A stretch of DNA of 64,000 bases from CAVWXT01 sp963759115 (GCA_963759115.1 CAVWXT010000001.1:558001-622000), one strand, 5' to 3'. Numbered from the stretch's first letter, positions 1-10,644 are shown. Numbers and translations: made by a program. The notes: generated from the sequence alone by a model not told the origin.

Positions 1-690
1 GCTCGGGTGTCGGGTGGTCTTTCAGGCATTGAAACCGGCTTTCGACAATATTGCACGCGGCTTCGGACTCCGCGAGTGGCCGGTGTTTTCGTTCGGCGCC
101 CAGTAGGCGACCGCGTGGCCTTCGATCCGGTCGACACGCCTTGCCGTGGCACACCGAACGCGTTTTCTCTTCAGTTGCGCGATTCCGTGCGGTCGTCAGT
201 CGCAACCGCCGACGCGATCAAAGCTATTCTGCTTGCGTGCTTCGGTCACATCGTCCGCCTGTTCGAGCGCTGCTTGCCAACGCGCGTCGGTCGCCCCCAC
301 CGGCGTCACCTTCCCCCAAAAGTCTCGGCGCGGCGGGGTGCGCCACCAACGCGCATTGGGGATGAGGCAGAATTGCAAGAGACGTGCCGCACCGAGGCGC
401 GTTGTAGAGCGAACCCCAAGCCTACGAAGCATCCCCGAATTTCCGCCGGCAACAAGGACATTCACCATCGAAGCCGTTGACCAATGCTGAGAACGCGCTT
501 GGTTGCGGTAGAGTCATTATTGCCTTGAAGGCCAGCGGAGCGCGATGAGCGTAGTGGCGGTAATGCGTTACTGCGCCCGTTTGCCGGGGAGCTTGGCGGG
601 ATTGCAAAGACAAGGTAAAATGGCGGCCACGCGGTTGGGTCGAGTTCATCTGCAGAACAGATTGTTCTACCGGACTAAGGAGGACCAGTT
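1..690. other. No supported gene at window start
   Basis: Open frames exist here on both strands, but none has a ribosome binding site, a recognisable domain or convincing codon use. They overlap each other, so I call no gene. The last 20 bases before 691 carry the AAGGAGG ribosome binding site of the following gene. Confidence 0.4.
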
Positions 691-3600
691 ATGTGCGCGC
701 GGCACTCGTTCGTTGCTTGTGGGCGGGGACTATTACTCGTCGCAGCCCTGTTTGCTGCTCAGACTATCCTGGCGTCGGAGCAGGTGCAGACGTCGTTGAG
801 CATCGACGCCAACACGACGGCGCTCTATCTCTTCAAGGAAGGCACGGGCACGAGTTCGGCCTGCGAAGAGGCTGGAGTGCCGGCGGCTGTTTTCAAAGGG
901 GCCCCTAACTGGGTTCCAGGGCGGCAGTACTTTGCCGTGGCGACCGACTCCGGATACATGACCATTGAGGACAACGAAGCGTTGCGCCCGGTGACCGCGA
1001 TTACCGTAGAAGCCTGGGTCAAGCTCGCACACCCGGGGGGCGACCTGCTCGTCAAAGAAGGCACCTACTTTTTCCGCGTCGGCGAAACAATAACCGCTAA
1101 TTTCGCCGTTGGCGGCAGCGGGTGGATGGCCGTCAAGGGGAAATTGCCCGTGCCTGCCGGGCAGTGGACCCATCTGGCAATCACCTTCGATTCGGCCACC
1201 CATATGGCTTCGATCTATATCAACGGCGTCCTTGATACGGCAACGAAATGTCGCGAGGGCACGATGAACCCGTCGAAATCAACGCTCTGGCTCGGCCGGA
1301 ACGACTATGCCGCGAGCAGCGGCGTGGACGGCAAGATCGACTCGCTGCGCATCTCGAATATCGCCCGCCAATTTACACCACTTCCTCCCTTGTCGGTTGC
1401 AGCGCCAGCGCCAAAGGGCAATCTGATTCCCAACGGCGATTTCGAGATTGGGCTCAACGGTTGGCGGGAGGACAACTACGGAGATACCAACCTCATTTGG
1501 GAAACCACGGGTGGCGCAAAGAGCGGCCAGAAGTGCCTGCACTCGCTTGCCGGCGCCAACCCCAAGGCGGGTTTGCTTTCGCGGCCTATACCCAACCAGC
1601 CCGACCGTCACTACACCTTGAGCGGCTGGTTCAAGCAAGGTGCAAAGTGCTCGCCCCCACGAATCAGGATTCTGGCAGTGGGCAACGCCTCAGGTGACGT
1701 GTCAGACTCGACAACAAGCTTCTCCCCCGCGATCGAAAGCACTTGGAAGCACTTTAGCACTTCGTTTCGACTGCCCGCCAGCTATGCCAGGTCACCTTCC
1801 TTGGCTGTCCACCTCAGCTATCCGTCCTCGGGAGATTACTATGCGGACAACTTGCGTCTGATGGCAACCGAGGATGGCAGCGCGTTGGCGCTGAAGGATA
1901 AGATCACGGTTGGCCCGCAGAGCTTGCCGGTAGGCGGTTTGTACATTTACACCCCGGGTGCTACGACAGCTACCACGCTGACCATCTCGAACACCGATAC
2001 GGTCGCCCACGAGGTGACGGTGCAACCCACCATCACCGACTGGGAGGAGAAACAAGTCTCGGGGGTTCCCTCCTTGGGCAAGGTTTCCGTGCCGGCCCAC
2101 ACGGCCATAACCGTGAATTATGGCATGGACACCGCTCGGCGCGGAAGCTTCCGGCTCGGCTTCGACTTGACTTCGGGGGGCCAAACCTGGCACCAGAGCG
2201 CCGAGGTCAAGTACGCCGTGGTCGTCAACATGCAGAACGTTGGCGATCCAGACAGTTCTTGCTTTGCGATGAACACTCACATGGAGCGCGAGCCAACGCC
2301 GCATCTCGTGCGCGAAATGCAGGTGTTGTCCAAGTGCGGCGTAAAGTGGGTCCGCGCCTGGTGGGGCTGGGGCATGTGCGAGAATCCTCAAGGAACGTAC
2401 AACTGGACCGAATACGATCGGCAATTTGACGCGGTCACCAACGGCACCGGCTTGCGCATCATGCCCATCCTGTTGCGGTTATTCACTCTAGAAAACACCA
2501 ACGTCGGCAGCTTTGCCGAATGGCCGTGGGCCGGGCCAGTTACGAACTCAAAGTGGTCGAAGCCAAATAACCCCATGCAGCAGCCGCCCTTCGACTCCAT
2601 GATGGACCAGTGGGGTATCTTCTGCGGCAAGGTCGCCCAGCGCTATGCCGGCCGAATCAAGGCCTACGAACTGTGGAATGAGCCGGGCATGGACAACGCG
2701 GGCACGGTCACGACGGATGTTTACACCAAATTGCTGAAGGAAACCAGGTCGAACATCTGCAAGGCTGGGAACGATCCGAACGCCAAGGTCGTCGCCTTCT
2801 CAGGAACGGCGAACCTGAAGGGGGACCCTCCCCGTACCCGTGTGAGCGTGGCGGCCGTGCTGGCCAATGACACCGCGTCGGAAATGGACGTGGTCAGCGA
2901 GCACACCTACGGCCAGCTCATGATGCCCGAAAAGAGCTTTCCCCTGGAAGTTTCGGCACTGCGCCGTGATGACCGCGGGAGGTTGCCCCACCAACATGCC
3001 GATTTGGGACACGGAACAAGGAATTCACGCGGATGGAGACGGTTATAAGGAGAAATATATCTCCGAGACCGACGTGGCCCAGCTTTATACGCGGGACGTC
3101 ATCTCGGCCGTTGCGGCGGGCTGCCAAAGATTCTTCTGGTTCTCCGCAGATAACACTCCAGAATATGGATTTACAGTTTTCTTTGGCGATTATGTTCCTC
3201 GTCCGCGATTGGCCGCACTGAACGCTTGCGCATCTTTCATCGAGGGCACGACCTTTCAGAAGACCTTCAATCCCGACAGCAACACGTTTGCCCATCTGTT
3301 CCAGGGACCGAACACGGGCGTGTGCGTCTTCTGGAACAGGGTCGTGCCGATGCAGTTAACCCTGCCAATGGATCCGACAACGGTACAGGCCTTCGACACG
3401 ATGGGCAACGCCATCCCGATCACCGGCACCAATACGTCTACGATTCAGGTAGCGGCAGAACGCCCGACATTCTTGCAGTGCAGCAGTGCGAATTACAACG
3501 CGCTCGAGCACGGCGCTGTCGACAGCAACGGTCACGCCCGTGCCTACGGTCAACATCGCAACGACCGCAACTACCGGCGGTGTCGTAGTGACGCTGACAG

Positions 3601-3821
3601 GCGCATCGCCCACTGCGGTGGACGGGATCGTAGATCTACTTCCGGCTGCGAGCGAAACGCTGGAAGGTTGGCCGCCGGCCCAGCATTTTCAGGGGCTGGC
3701 GCAGGGACAGAGCCAGCCGTTTACGTTCGTGCTGCCTGCCAAAGCGGCTGTCGGCCAGGTGCGCGTCCGCTCTGGGGACAGGTGTATGACAACAACATCG
3801 GCGCCCTACACGGCCCCCTAG
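691..3821 (+). CDS. Secreted LamG/CBM glycoside hydrolase (clan GH-A type), frameshifted
   Basis: Likely an exported carbohydrate-active enzyme. The ATG at 691 follows a strong AAGGAGG. A hydrophobic signal peptide covers residues 1-28. Residues about 30-220 resemble a LamG/concanavalin-like lectin fold (DGKIDSLRIS near its end). Residues about 237-395 resemble a CBM4/9-type module (NLIPNGDFE start). From about residue 500 a TIM-barrel hydrolase follows, with YELWNEPG carrying the NEP motif of clan GH-A acid/base residues and IWDTEQG as the probable nucleophile strand. The gene reads in three frames: 691 to about 2955, then about 2956-3485, then to the stop at 3821. Homology-like sequence continues smoothly across both breaks, so I read one gene with two single-base errors or mutations. 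GH39-like is the nearest guess; substrate unknown. Confidence 0.72.
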
Positions 3822-4303
3822 CGCAAGAAATCCGGCACTCAACGTCAGCAGTTGGTTGCATCGCCTTTCTCCGCGACGTCGCTGAGCTTTCACAATCAAT
3901 GCGATCAACCTGCGTCGGTCGCCCCCCACCTCCGCGCGAAACGGCGGCGGACAGGGGGCCCAGAAAACCTTCGTTTTGCAGCATCCAACCACCTGCTCCC
4001 CGTTTTGCCTAATTTCCCGGCCGGGGGACTCCGAGATCGCCACCTCGGAAATCAAGTCGTTGGAAAGCTGTCGGAATTGGGGTTTCCAACACCGGTTTGC
4101 CGCATTGGCGGGGTAAGGCCAGCCATAGCCACGCCAACCGCTTCTGCCAAGTCCGGGCTTCCGGGGAGCCCACCGTCCGACCCCGCGGCCCCCAAGCCGG
4201 CAGCCGCAAGGAATCGACTGCGCTACCGGCCGGGCTGGGTGGCGTTGCAGTAATCGTTCCCTAGGGGGAGGAACTATGAAGGAACCACTACCAACTCTAG
4301 AGA
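3822..4303. other. Intergenic, no feature seen
   Basis: About 480 bases between the hydrolase stop and a small minus-strand frame. I see no coding signal, tRNA or strong hairpin here. Confidence 0.4.
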
Positions 4304-4480
4304 CTACCAGAACCCAATGTGCGCACCTTGACAGACACTACCGTTCTTGATCGTGCCGTACTTGGCATAGGAGCCAAAGGCCAGGTCAACGGCCTCGGGG
4401 TAGGGGGGAACGGCGTCCACGGCGTCTGTGCTGAGTTGGATGATGTGGACGAAGCCGCCAACCACAGTGCCAAGAGCCAT
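4304..4480 (-). CDS. Small hypothetical protein or gene remnant (58 aa)
   Basis: An ATG at 4480 on the minus strand opens a 58-residue frame ending GAHIGFW at 4304. An in-frame stop lies just upstream, so it cannot extend further as sequenced. The amino-acid composition is protein-like (FVHIIQLSTD, YAKYGTIKNG), but I recognise no family. It may be the 3' remnant of a larger gene lost before integration of neighbouring accessory DNA. Function unknown. Confidence 0.25.
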   Translation of the reverse strand: MALGTVVGGFVHIIQLSTDAVDAVPPYPEAVDLAFGSYAKYGTIKNGSVCQGAHIGFW

Positions 4481-4771
4481 TAGCCCGGATTATTCATGGG
4501 ATGCTGAAAGAACATGAATTACCGATACTGCGAAATACATAGTGCCTTTGAGGGGTTTGTGTCCAAAATTTGTCCTGCAAACGACTTACAACAACACGGC
4601 TTCTGTTTATGAATAAACCGGGTTAGCGGAGAGAGGGGGTTACGATCCCATCCGCGCAGACGCGGACCCCTCCGGAAGAGTATAGGGCTGCTGCGACGCC
4701 AAGACGCGGGCCGCCCTCCAAAAACACCGTCGTAAGATAATGGGCCGCAACGTCTTACGGCGATCTTTCAA

Positions 4772-4819
4772 GCTAAGATCAATCCATTGACTTTAGCCGT
4801 TTGACTTGCTAAGATCAAT
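4772..4819. repeat. Direct repeat upstream of the AAA ATPase gene
   Basis: The 12-mer GCTAAGATCAAT occurs at 4772-4783 and again at 4808-4819, 36 bp apart. A TTGACT lies between the two copies and another directly precedes the second. The copies end about 30 bp before the ATG at 4849, so they could be operator sites or part of a promoter. The rest of 4481-4848 is AT-rich relative to the window and holds no gene. Confidence 0.4.
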
Positions 4820-4848
4820 AGAGTAATTCTAGCAATGGAGGTTCGCGT

Positions 4849-6336
4849 ATGCGTTCAATCTCGCACGAACAGATTATCGAAAAGATGCGGACAGCCAACT
4901 CCTGGTGGACTAGTCCCGACATCTCGGCTATTCCGTACCACCGGCTCCGTTCGCGGCGCTACTTCTACTTGTTTCGACCGCTCGCGGTCGCGCGCGACCC
5001 TAAGCGCGCTCTGGTGCTTATGGGTCCGAGGCGAGTTGGGAAAACCGTGCTCGTCTTTCATTTGATTAGGTGGCTTGTCGGAAAAGGCGCAAATCCCCAC
5101 ACGATCTTCTATCTCGATCTTCAGCAGCCAATTTACAACGGACTTAGCCTTGAGGAACTGGTTCTCTGCGCGATGGAAGCCAGTGACGCGAATCGCGCAG
5201 ACCCGCTCGTAGTCTGTTTTGACGAGATTCAGTACCTTCGCGATTGGGAGGTGCATTTGCGCGTGCTGGTTGATTCGTACCCCTCGATTAAGTTCATCGC
5301 GACGGGTTCGGCAGCCGCAGCGCTTCGCCTTAAGAGCACGGAATCCGGTGCCGGGCGATTCACTGATTTTCTTCTTCCGCCATTGACCTTCTACGAGTAC
5401 ATAGACCTACTGAAACTCACTAATCTTGTTCGCGTGAGGACCAATAGGCGAAGAAAAAGCGAGACGCGCGCTTCGTCGCCAGACATCGCAGAATTGAATC
5501 GGCACTTTGTTGAATATCTGAACTGTGGCGGCTATCCAGAAGCTGTCTTTTCCAAGGAAATTTGCGCGGACCTCGGGAGATATATCCGCAGCGATATTAT
5601 CGACAAGGTACTGTTGAAGGATCTGCCCAGCTTGTATGGCATTCAGGACATACCGGAACTGAATTCTCTTTTCGCTAATCTGGCCTACAACACCGCCAAT
5701 GAAGTGTCATTGAATGAATTATCACAAAACTCAGGCGTGTCGAAGAACACGATCAAGCGATACATCGAATACTTGCAGTCCGCGTTTCTTATCAAAGTTG
5801 TTCACAGGATAGATCATTCCGCGAAGCGATTTCAGCGTGCCAATTTCTTTAAGGTCTACCTGACCAATCCGAGCATGCGCACCGCTCTGTTCTCGCCGGT
5901 CAGCGCGGACGACGAGGACATGGGCTGTCTCGTCGAAACGGCGGTGTTTGCTCAATGGTTTCATTCCATCTACGCAGAGTTGTACTACGCTCGCTGGAAG
6001 GATGGCGAGGTTGACATTGTTTACCTGGACCCGACGCGATTGAAGCCTTCGTGGGCTGTAGAAGTAAAATGGTCAGATAGATTCGAAGAGAACCCAAACG
6101 AGTTGGGATCGCTCTTTGCGTTGCTTGAGCGGCATCCTCGCTGCAAGGTGCGTGTCACGACCCGCACTAGGCAATCTAGTAAGAATGTGCGAGGAAAGGA
6201 TATTGGCTTCATGCCCGCTAGCCTATATTGCTATCTGCTTGGCCATAACATCATTAGGGGCAAGCAAGTGTCGTTTGCGGTTGCGGTAACTCAAGAACGA
6301 CCGGAGAAGGCCAATTCGCATGCTCCCAGCAATTAG
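4849..6336 (+). CDS. AAA family ATPase with DUF4143 domain
   Basis: A 495-residue ATP-binding protein of the AAA_14/DUF4143 family. Walker A is visible as GPRRVGKTV near residue 61 and Walker B as VVCFDEIQY near residue 125. An arginine-rich middle is followed by a winged-helix-like stretch (LSQNSGVSKNTIKRYIEYL). The C-terminal DUF4143 part (GCLVETAVFAQWF, then a VDIVYLD-EVKWSD nuclease-like core) completes the fold. The start follows GGAGG at a good distance. Such proteins are common accessory genes with poorly known roles, often linked to mobile DNA or restriction of neighbours. It stands alone and its lower GC suggests acquisition. Confidence 0.85.
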   Translation: MRSISHEQIIEKMRTANSWWTSPDISAIPYHRLRSRRYFYLFRPLAVARDPKRALVLMGPRRVGKTVLVFHLIRWLVGKGANPHTIFYLDLQQPIYNGLSLEELVLCAMEASDANRADPLVVCFDEIQYLRDWEVHLRVLVDSYPSIKFIATGSAAAALRLKSTESGAGRFTDFLLPPLTFYEYIDLLKLTNLVRVRTNRRRKSETRASSPDIAELNRHFVEYLNCGGYPEAVFSKEICADLGRYIRSDIIDKVLLKDLPSLYGIQDIPELNSLFANLAYNTANEVSLNELSQNSGVSKNTIKRYIEYLQSAFLIKVVHRIDHSAKRFQRANFFKVYLTNPSMRTALFSPVSADDEDMGCLVETAVFAQWFHSIYAELYYARWKDGEVDIVYLDPTRLKPSWAVEVKWSDRFEENPNELGSLFALLERHPRCKVRVTTRTRQSSKNVRGKDIGFMPASLYCYLLGHNIIRGKQVSFAVAVTQERPEKANSHAPSN

Positions 6337-6617
6337 CCCATCTTTCCATTGACCGCTGGGCTGCGATCAGCCGATAGGCGAAAACCACCACAAGAAGGGT
6401 GCAAACTAGCTAGGCCAGCAACACACCATTAGGACACTACCTGGCGGCGCACTTCGTAGACTGACTTAGCCCTGTTTCGGTAGAATGGCGGTTTCGGGAC
6501 GGCCGGCGGCTTGTTGCAACAGCCCTGGCCTTCAATGCGGTCCCTGGCGCGATCGGTGCTTCTGCCTTTCGTACCATCGCGCCGGGGACCGGCCCGGTCA
6601 ACACGAAGGGCAAAATC

Positions 6618-7610
6618 ATGGCGGGTTTCTTCGAGTACGCTTCGGAATCCCATCCCGTTTGGTCCCCACTTGCCGCGGAAATCCATGATGCCGTGTGGTA
6701 CCGCATCGGACTGGAGAAGGTCCGAGAGTTTGTCCGCCAGTGGGCGATAGAGTTTCACCAGCGACAAGTCGAAGCCAATCAAGCCGCCTACCAGCGGAGT
6801 CAGAAGGCAAAGCAGCAGATTGAAATCGAGCGGCTGCGGGCAGTGGGTCAAGAAGTCGCCGAACATTGGAGCGATTCATTAGACATTAGTGAGGCGGAGT
6901 GTTTGCGAATCTATTGGGACATGGTGTTGCCGCCACTGGGCCTGAAATTGCCGCTAGACCTGGAATTGCCCCTTGGCTTACCCCATCCCGAGTGGCCTTT
7001 ACCACGGCCGCACCGCCAGCTTTCGGAGCCGGAGCAATGGGCCGTTCTGGCGGCGATCCACGATTACTACTGGCCTGGCGAGAAGATCAGCCCGTGGTCG
7101 CGTGAACAGTGGGACCAGCCGTTGCCCACCTTCAAGGATGAAAACGACTATGAGCAGCATCGTGAGGAGGCGAAGAAACAGTTCGCCGAGGACGCCGTGG
7201 GCCTCGACTACTGGCAACTCGTGGCGCGCGTGGACGAGTTGACCGAGCACGACAAGCCTGTCGTTGCCGAATGGCTGAGGAAGGTGGCGCCAGCAGCGCC
7301 GCCGCAGCCCGCCAGTGAGCTATCTACGCACAAACCGGCAGAAACCGCCGGGCGAGTGGACAACGAAATGGACAAAAAGAAATTGTCCACTCGTGTGCCT
7401 CGTGCGCCCCGTGGGCTGACGTCGGCAGCGCGCGAATGCGCCAAGCGGTACAAAGCCAAACAGCGCAAGGGCGAGAAACCCACCATGAAAAGCGTGATTT
7501 TGGAATACCTCGACGACAATCCCGACCAGAAGTTCTCGTCGATAATGCGCTGCTTGTCCGCCCATCCTGAAGTCTGGAAAGTGGACACAAAAGTGGACAA
7601 AGCACTTTGA
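6618..7610 (+). CDS. Hypothetical protein of the integrative element
   Basis: A 330-residue soluble protein without a domain I recognise. The N-terminal 110 residues are helical and charged (coiled-coil-like QVEANQAAYQRSQKAKQQIE). A leucine/proline-rich stretch follows (LPPLGLKLPLDLELPLGLP). The basic C-terminal 90 residues end in a compact helical segment (MKSVILEYLDDNP) that could bind DNA, in the style of replication or packaging accessory proteins of satellite elements. It is the first gene of the element as I delimit it. A 69-bp gap separates it from the next gene. Confidence 0.6.
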   Translation: MAGFFEYASESHPVWSPLAAEIHDAVWYRIGLEKVREFVRQWAIEFHQRQVEANQAAYQRSQKAKQQIEIERLRAVGQEVAEHWSDSLDISEAECLRIYWDMVLPPLGLKLPLDLELPLGLPHPEWPLPRPHRQLSEPEQWAVLAAIHDYYWPGEKISPWSREQWDQPLPTFKDENDYEQHREEAKKQFAEDAVGLDYWQLVARVDELTEHDKPVVAEWLRKVAPAAPPQPASELSTHKPAETAGRVDNEMDKKKLSTRVPRAPRGLTSAARECAKRYKAKQRKGEKPTMKSVILEYLDDNPDQKFSSIMRCLSAHPEVWKVDTKVDKAL

Positions 7611-7679
7611 CGGCCCCTCTCTGACTTTGGTTTACTACCCGCCTTGAACGTCACTTAGTTCATTGCGGAGTGTAAACCG

Positions 7680-7877
7680 ATGGGCCTAGCTTCTCACCTG
7701 ACAACCGGCCAAGTTGCGGCCTTCTACGCCGTGCCAGAATGGCGAATCCGCCGGATCGTGGATTCGCTCGACTGTGACATTCCGCGGGTGGGCCTGTACC
7801 GGATGATCCCCCGCGAGGCGTTGCCCGCTATCGCGGAGAAACTCCAAGGCAAGGCAGCAGTGGAGACCTCGCGATGA
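7680..7877 (+). CDS. Small HTH (excisionase-like) protein
   Basis: A 65-residue protein whose N-terminal half reads as a MerR/excisionase-type helix-turn-helix (LTTGQVAAFYAVPEWRIRRI) with a basic wing. Such proteins act as recombination directionality factors or as repressors of mobile elements. The stop codon overlaps the next start as ATGA (7874-7877), which suggests translational coupling with a second HTH gene. A short GAAC-N8-GTTC inverted repeat at 7646-7661, just upstream of the ATG, could be its own operator. Confidence 0.6.
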   Translation: MGLASHLTTGQVAAFYAVPEWRIRRIVDSLDCDIPRVGLYRMIPREALPAIAEKLQGKAAVETSR

Positions 7878-8098
7878 CCTCCCCTGGCTACATTTCCGCG
7901 GCCGAAGTCTACCGCCTTGGCGAGTTGAAACGCAGGTTGGGAATGGCCCGTCATTCCTTCCGGCGGCTACGAGAGGTGGGGTTGCCGGTTCTCCGCGTCG
8001 GGCGATGCTGCTACGTCGAGGGCAGCGCCGTGCTCGACGCGCTCCGCAAGGCGGCCGAGCAGCAGGCCAGCAACGGGCAGGGAGGGTCGGCCGAATGA
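7874..8098 (+). CDS. Second small HTH/excisionase-like protein
   Basis: A 74-residue protein with a helix-turn-helix-like core (YRLGELKRRLGMARHSFRRL) followed by a wing (VLRVGRCCYVEGSAVLDAL), the pattern of helix_turn_helix_17/excisionase proteins. It overlaps its neighbours on both sides by ATGA (7874-7877 and 8095-8098). Two adjacent excisionase-like genes ahead of a primase are typical of compact integrative elements. Which of the two controls excision and which regulates replication cannot be told from sequence. Confidence 0.6.
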   Translation: MTSPGYISAAEVYRLGELKRRLGMARHSFRRLREVGLPVLRVGRCCYVEGSAVLDALRKAAEQQASNGQGGSAE

Positions 8099-10644
8099 CC
8101 ACCGACGAACTGTTGACGCGATTCCAAGGCGTCCGAAAAGCATCTGGCGGATACTCTGCCATCTGCCCCGCGCACGAGGACCGAAATGCGAGCCTGTCGA
8201 TTACCACGGCTGGCGATGGCAAAACATTAGTCCATTGCCATGCCGGCTGCTCTCCCGCCGCGATTCTCGGCAAGATCGGGTTGACCTTCAAGGACATCTT
8301 CAGCGCCAACGGCGACGCTCGCCCCAAGGGTAAGCCGCGAATCGTCGCCACCTATGACTACCGCGGTGCCGATGGAACAGTGCTCTATCAGGCCGTTCGG
8401 TATGAGCCGAAAGACTTTCGACAGCGCCGACCCAAGCCCGATGGTGGCTGGGATTGGAAGGTCAAGGGCGTGCCTCTGGTTCCCTACCGCCTGCCTGAGT
8501 TGCTGGCTGCCGATCAGGCTGCGACCGTCTACGTCGCGGAGGGCGAGAAGGACGTCGACGCCCTGGTCAAGCTGGGACTAGTCGCCACAACCAACGTCGG
8601 CGGCGCCGGCAAGTGGAGGCCAGAGTACAACGAGCATCTTGCCCACCGGCAGGTGGCGATTCCACCAGACAACGACGACGCCGGCCGGAAGCACGCCCAC
8701 CAAGTCGCCACGGCATTGCACGGAACCGCCGCAAGCGTCAAGGTTATCGAGTTGCCGGGACTGCCGGAGAAGGGCGACGTATCGGACTGGCTGGCCGCCG
8801 GTGGCACTGCCGAGCAGCTACAGGCGCTTGTAGACGCTGCGTCGGAAGTGACCGTCGAACAAGCTGCGGAGTGGAGCAAGGCAAAGGCGACCCCGGCCGA
8901 CCCCGGCCGACCCATTATCATCGTCGGCACGGACGAGAGCCGCGTTATCGACCAAGCCATCAACGCACTCGCCACCCGCGAGAACGTCTATCAGCGCGGC
9001 GGCTGCCTTGTGCATGTTGTGGAGGGCGCGAAAACGCCGCGGGGAATCGCACGGCCGAAAGACGCCCCGCGTATCGCCACTATGCGGTTTGCGAGAATCC
9101 GCGAGTTGCTGGCCGATGCCGCCGCGTGGTTTCGCGTGAGTGACGAAGAGGAACCGGAGCCAATCCATCCGCCGGACTGGGTTGTCAAGGGAATCGACGC
9201 CCGCGGTCAGTGGCAGGGAATCTGCCGGCTGGAGGCGGTTGTCGAATCGCCGATCCTGCGCGCCGATGGGACTGTCTTACAGGCCGCTGGCTATGACCAA
9301 TCGACGGGCATTATTTTCAGACCCGAGGGCACGTTCCCTACGATCCGAGAGAAGCCGAGCCGAGCCGATGCCATTCGCGCCCGTGATATGCTTTTGGAAG
9401 CGGTGGAGGATTTTCCCTTCGGCAGCAACGTCCACAAAGCCGCATGGCTGGCCGGCACGCTGACACCATTGGGCCGTTACGCCTTCCACGGCCCCGCCCC
9501 GCTGTTTCTGTACGATGCCAATGTCCGCGGCTGCGGCAAGTCTCTACTAACGGACGTGACCTCGATTATCACCGCGGGCCGCGCCATGGCCCGTATGAGC
9601 TTGCCTCGCGACGACGATGAAACGCGAAAGCGAATCACCGCCCTTGCCGTGGCAGGGGAGCCGGAAATCCTGATTGACAATCTCCCCGCCGGTGGTTTCG
9701 GCAGTCCAAGCCTTGACGCCGCGCTAACCGCGACCTCTTGGAGTGACCGGATTTTAGGCCAGAGCGCAATGGCCAGCGGCATACCGCTCTATGCGACGTG
9801 GTACGCCACCGGCAACAACGTGATCCTGGTCGGCGACACGGCCCGCCGCGTGGTCCATATCCGGCTGGAATCGCCCGAAGAGAACCCGGAAGAGCGCGCC
9901 GACTTCCACCATCCAGACCTCTTGGCGTGGGCAAAGCAAGAGCGCCCCAAACTGACCACCGCGGCCGTGACCGTCTTGGCTGCCTATTGTGCCGCCGGCC
10001 GGCCGGATATGCGGTTGACGCCGTGGGGGAGCTTTGAGGCGTGGTCCGCGCTCATCCGCCAAGCTATCGCATGGGTGGACTTACCCGACCCCGCGGCAAC
10101 CAGGACGGAGTTGGCGAGCCAGGCCGACCGCGAGGCCGTGGCCCTCCGCCAACTCATTGCCGGGTGGGAGAAAATGGACCCCGCGGGCGTCGGCATGACG
10201 GTGGCCGCCGTGCTCCGCGAGCTTGCCGAAAATCCGAACTGCTATGACACCTTGCGGGCCGCCCTCTGTGAGCTTGCCCCGCCGAGGGACGGCAAGACGC
10301 TGAACCCGCGAAGCGTGGGGGCAAAGATGCACCACCTACGGAGGCGGGTTATCGGAGAAAAGTATCTTGACCGCCGGGACACAAACCAGGGCGCAGTCTG
10401 GAAAGTGCGGGGTAGTGACAGTAGGGACAGTAGTGACAGTACCAGAGAGTACGCGGCGCACGGGCGCACGCACACACGCGAGAACCTACAAGCGACTGAT
10501 AACACTGTCACTACTACCACTACTGTCACGGCCTGTCCCCACAGCAACGTGACCGAAACGCCCACCCATGACGGCTACGTCAACCGCCAGTGCCGTGACT
10601 GTGGGGTCAATCTGGCATGTCGGCGACAGGACCAACCAACATGA
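8095..10644 (+). CDS. CHC2/TOPRIM primase-helicase of the element
   Basis: An 849-residue replication protein. The N-terminal CHC2-type zinc finger shows CPAHED and HCHAGCS near residues 23-45. A TOPRIM segment follows (VYVAEGEKDVDAL, then IPPDNDDAG near residue 190). The C-terminal half is an ATPase with Walker-like RGCGKSLL near residue 478 and LIDNLPAGG near residue 523. The last residues carry paired cysteines (CRDCGVNLAC) like a zinc ribbon. This layout is known from phage and satellite primase/helicase fusions that start replication at their own origin. I chose the ATG at 8095 because it forms an ATGA overlap with the upstream gene; a longer in-frame extension has no support. Its 3' end holds the inverted repeat at 10415-10529. 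Confidence 0.85.
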   Translation: MTTDELLTRFQGVRKASGGYSAICPAHEDRNASLSITTAGDGKTLVHCHAGCSPAAILGKIGLTFKDIFSANGDARPKGKPRIVATYDYRGADGTVLYQAVRYEPKDFRQRRPKPDGGWDWKVKGVPLVPYRLPELLAADQAATVYVAEGEKDVDALVKLGLVATTNVGGAGKWRPEYNEHLAHRQVAIPPDNDDAGRKHAHQVATALHGTAASVKVIELPGLPEKGDVSDWLAAGGTAEQLQALVDAASEVTVEQAAEWSKAKATPADPGRPIIIVGTDESRVIDQAINALATRENVYQRGGCLVHVVEGAKTPRGIARPKDAPRIATMRFARIRELLADAAAWFRVSDEEEPEPIHPPDWVVKGIDARGQWQGICRLEAVVESPILRADGTVLQAAGYDQSTGIIFRPEGTFPTIREKPSRADAIRARDMLLEAVEDFPFGSNVHKAAWLAGTLTPLGRYAFHGPAPLFLYDANVRGCGKSLLTDVTSIITAGRAMARMSLPRDDDETRKRITALAVAGEPEILIDNLPAGGFGSPSLDAALTATSWSDRILGQSAMASGIPLYATWYATGNNVILVGDTARRVVHIRLESPEENPEERADFHHPDLLAWAKQERPKLTTAAVTVLAAYCAAGRPDMRLTPWGSFEAWSALIRQAIAWVDLPDPAATRTELASQADREAVALRQLIAGWEKMDPAGVGMTVAAVLRELAENPNCYDTLRAALCELAPPRDGKTLNPRSVGAKMHHLRRRVIGEKYLDRRDTNQGAVWKVRGSDSRDSSDSTREYAAHGRTHTRENLQATDNTVTTTTTVTACPHSNVTETPTHDGYVNRQCRDCGVNLACRRQDQPT
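10415..10529. repeat. 26-bp inverted repeat built of GTGACAGTA units inside the primase gene
   Basis: The arm at 10415-10440 consists of three near-identical 9-mers of type GTGACAGTA. The arm at 10504-10529 is its reverse complement at about 22 of 26 positions. The arms are 63 bp apart and encode Ser/Asp-rich and Thr/Val-rich low-complexity peptide. Iterated short units in a replication gene resemble iterons, so this may be the origin or a primase-binding site of the element. Confidence 0.6.

Noticed and set aside
7..480. A 157-residue frame at the window start
   Set aside because: Arg/Pro-rich, overlapped by others on both strands, no ribosome binding site, no family.
3822..6617. Left attachment site (copy of the tRNA-Lys 3' end)
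   Set aside because: I looked for GATGGGACTCGAACCC and shorter parts of it and found none. The site may lie outside the window or be degraded.
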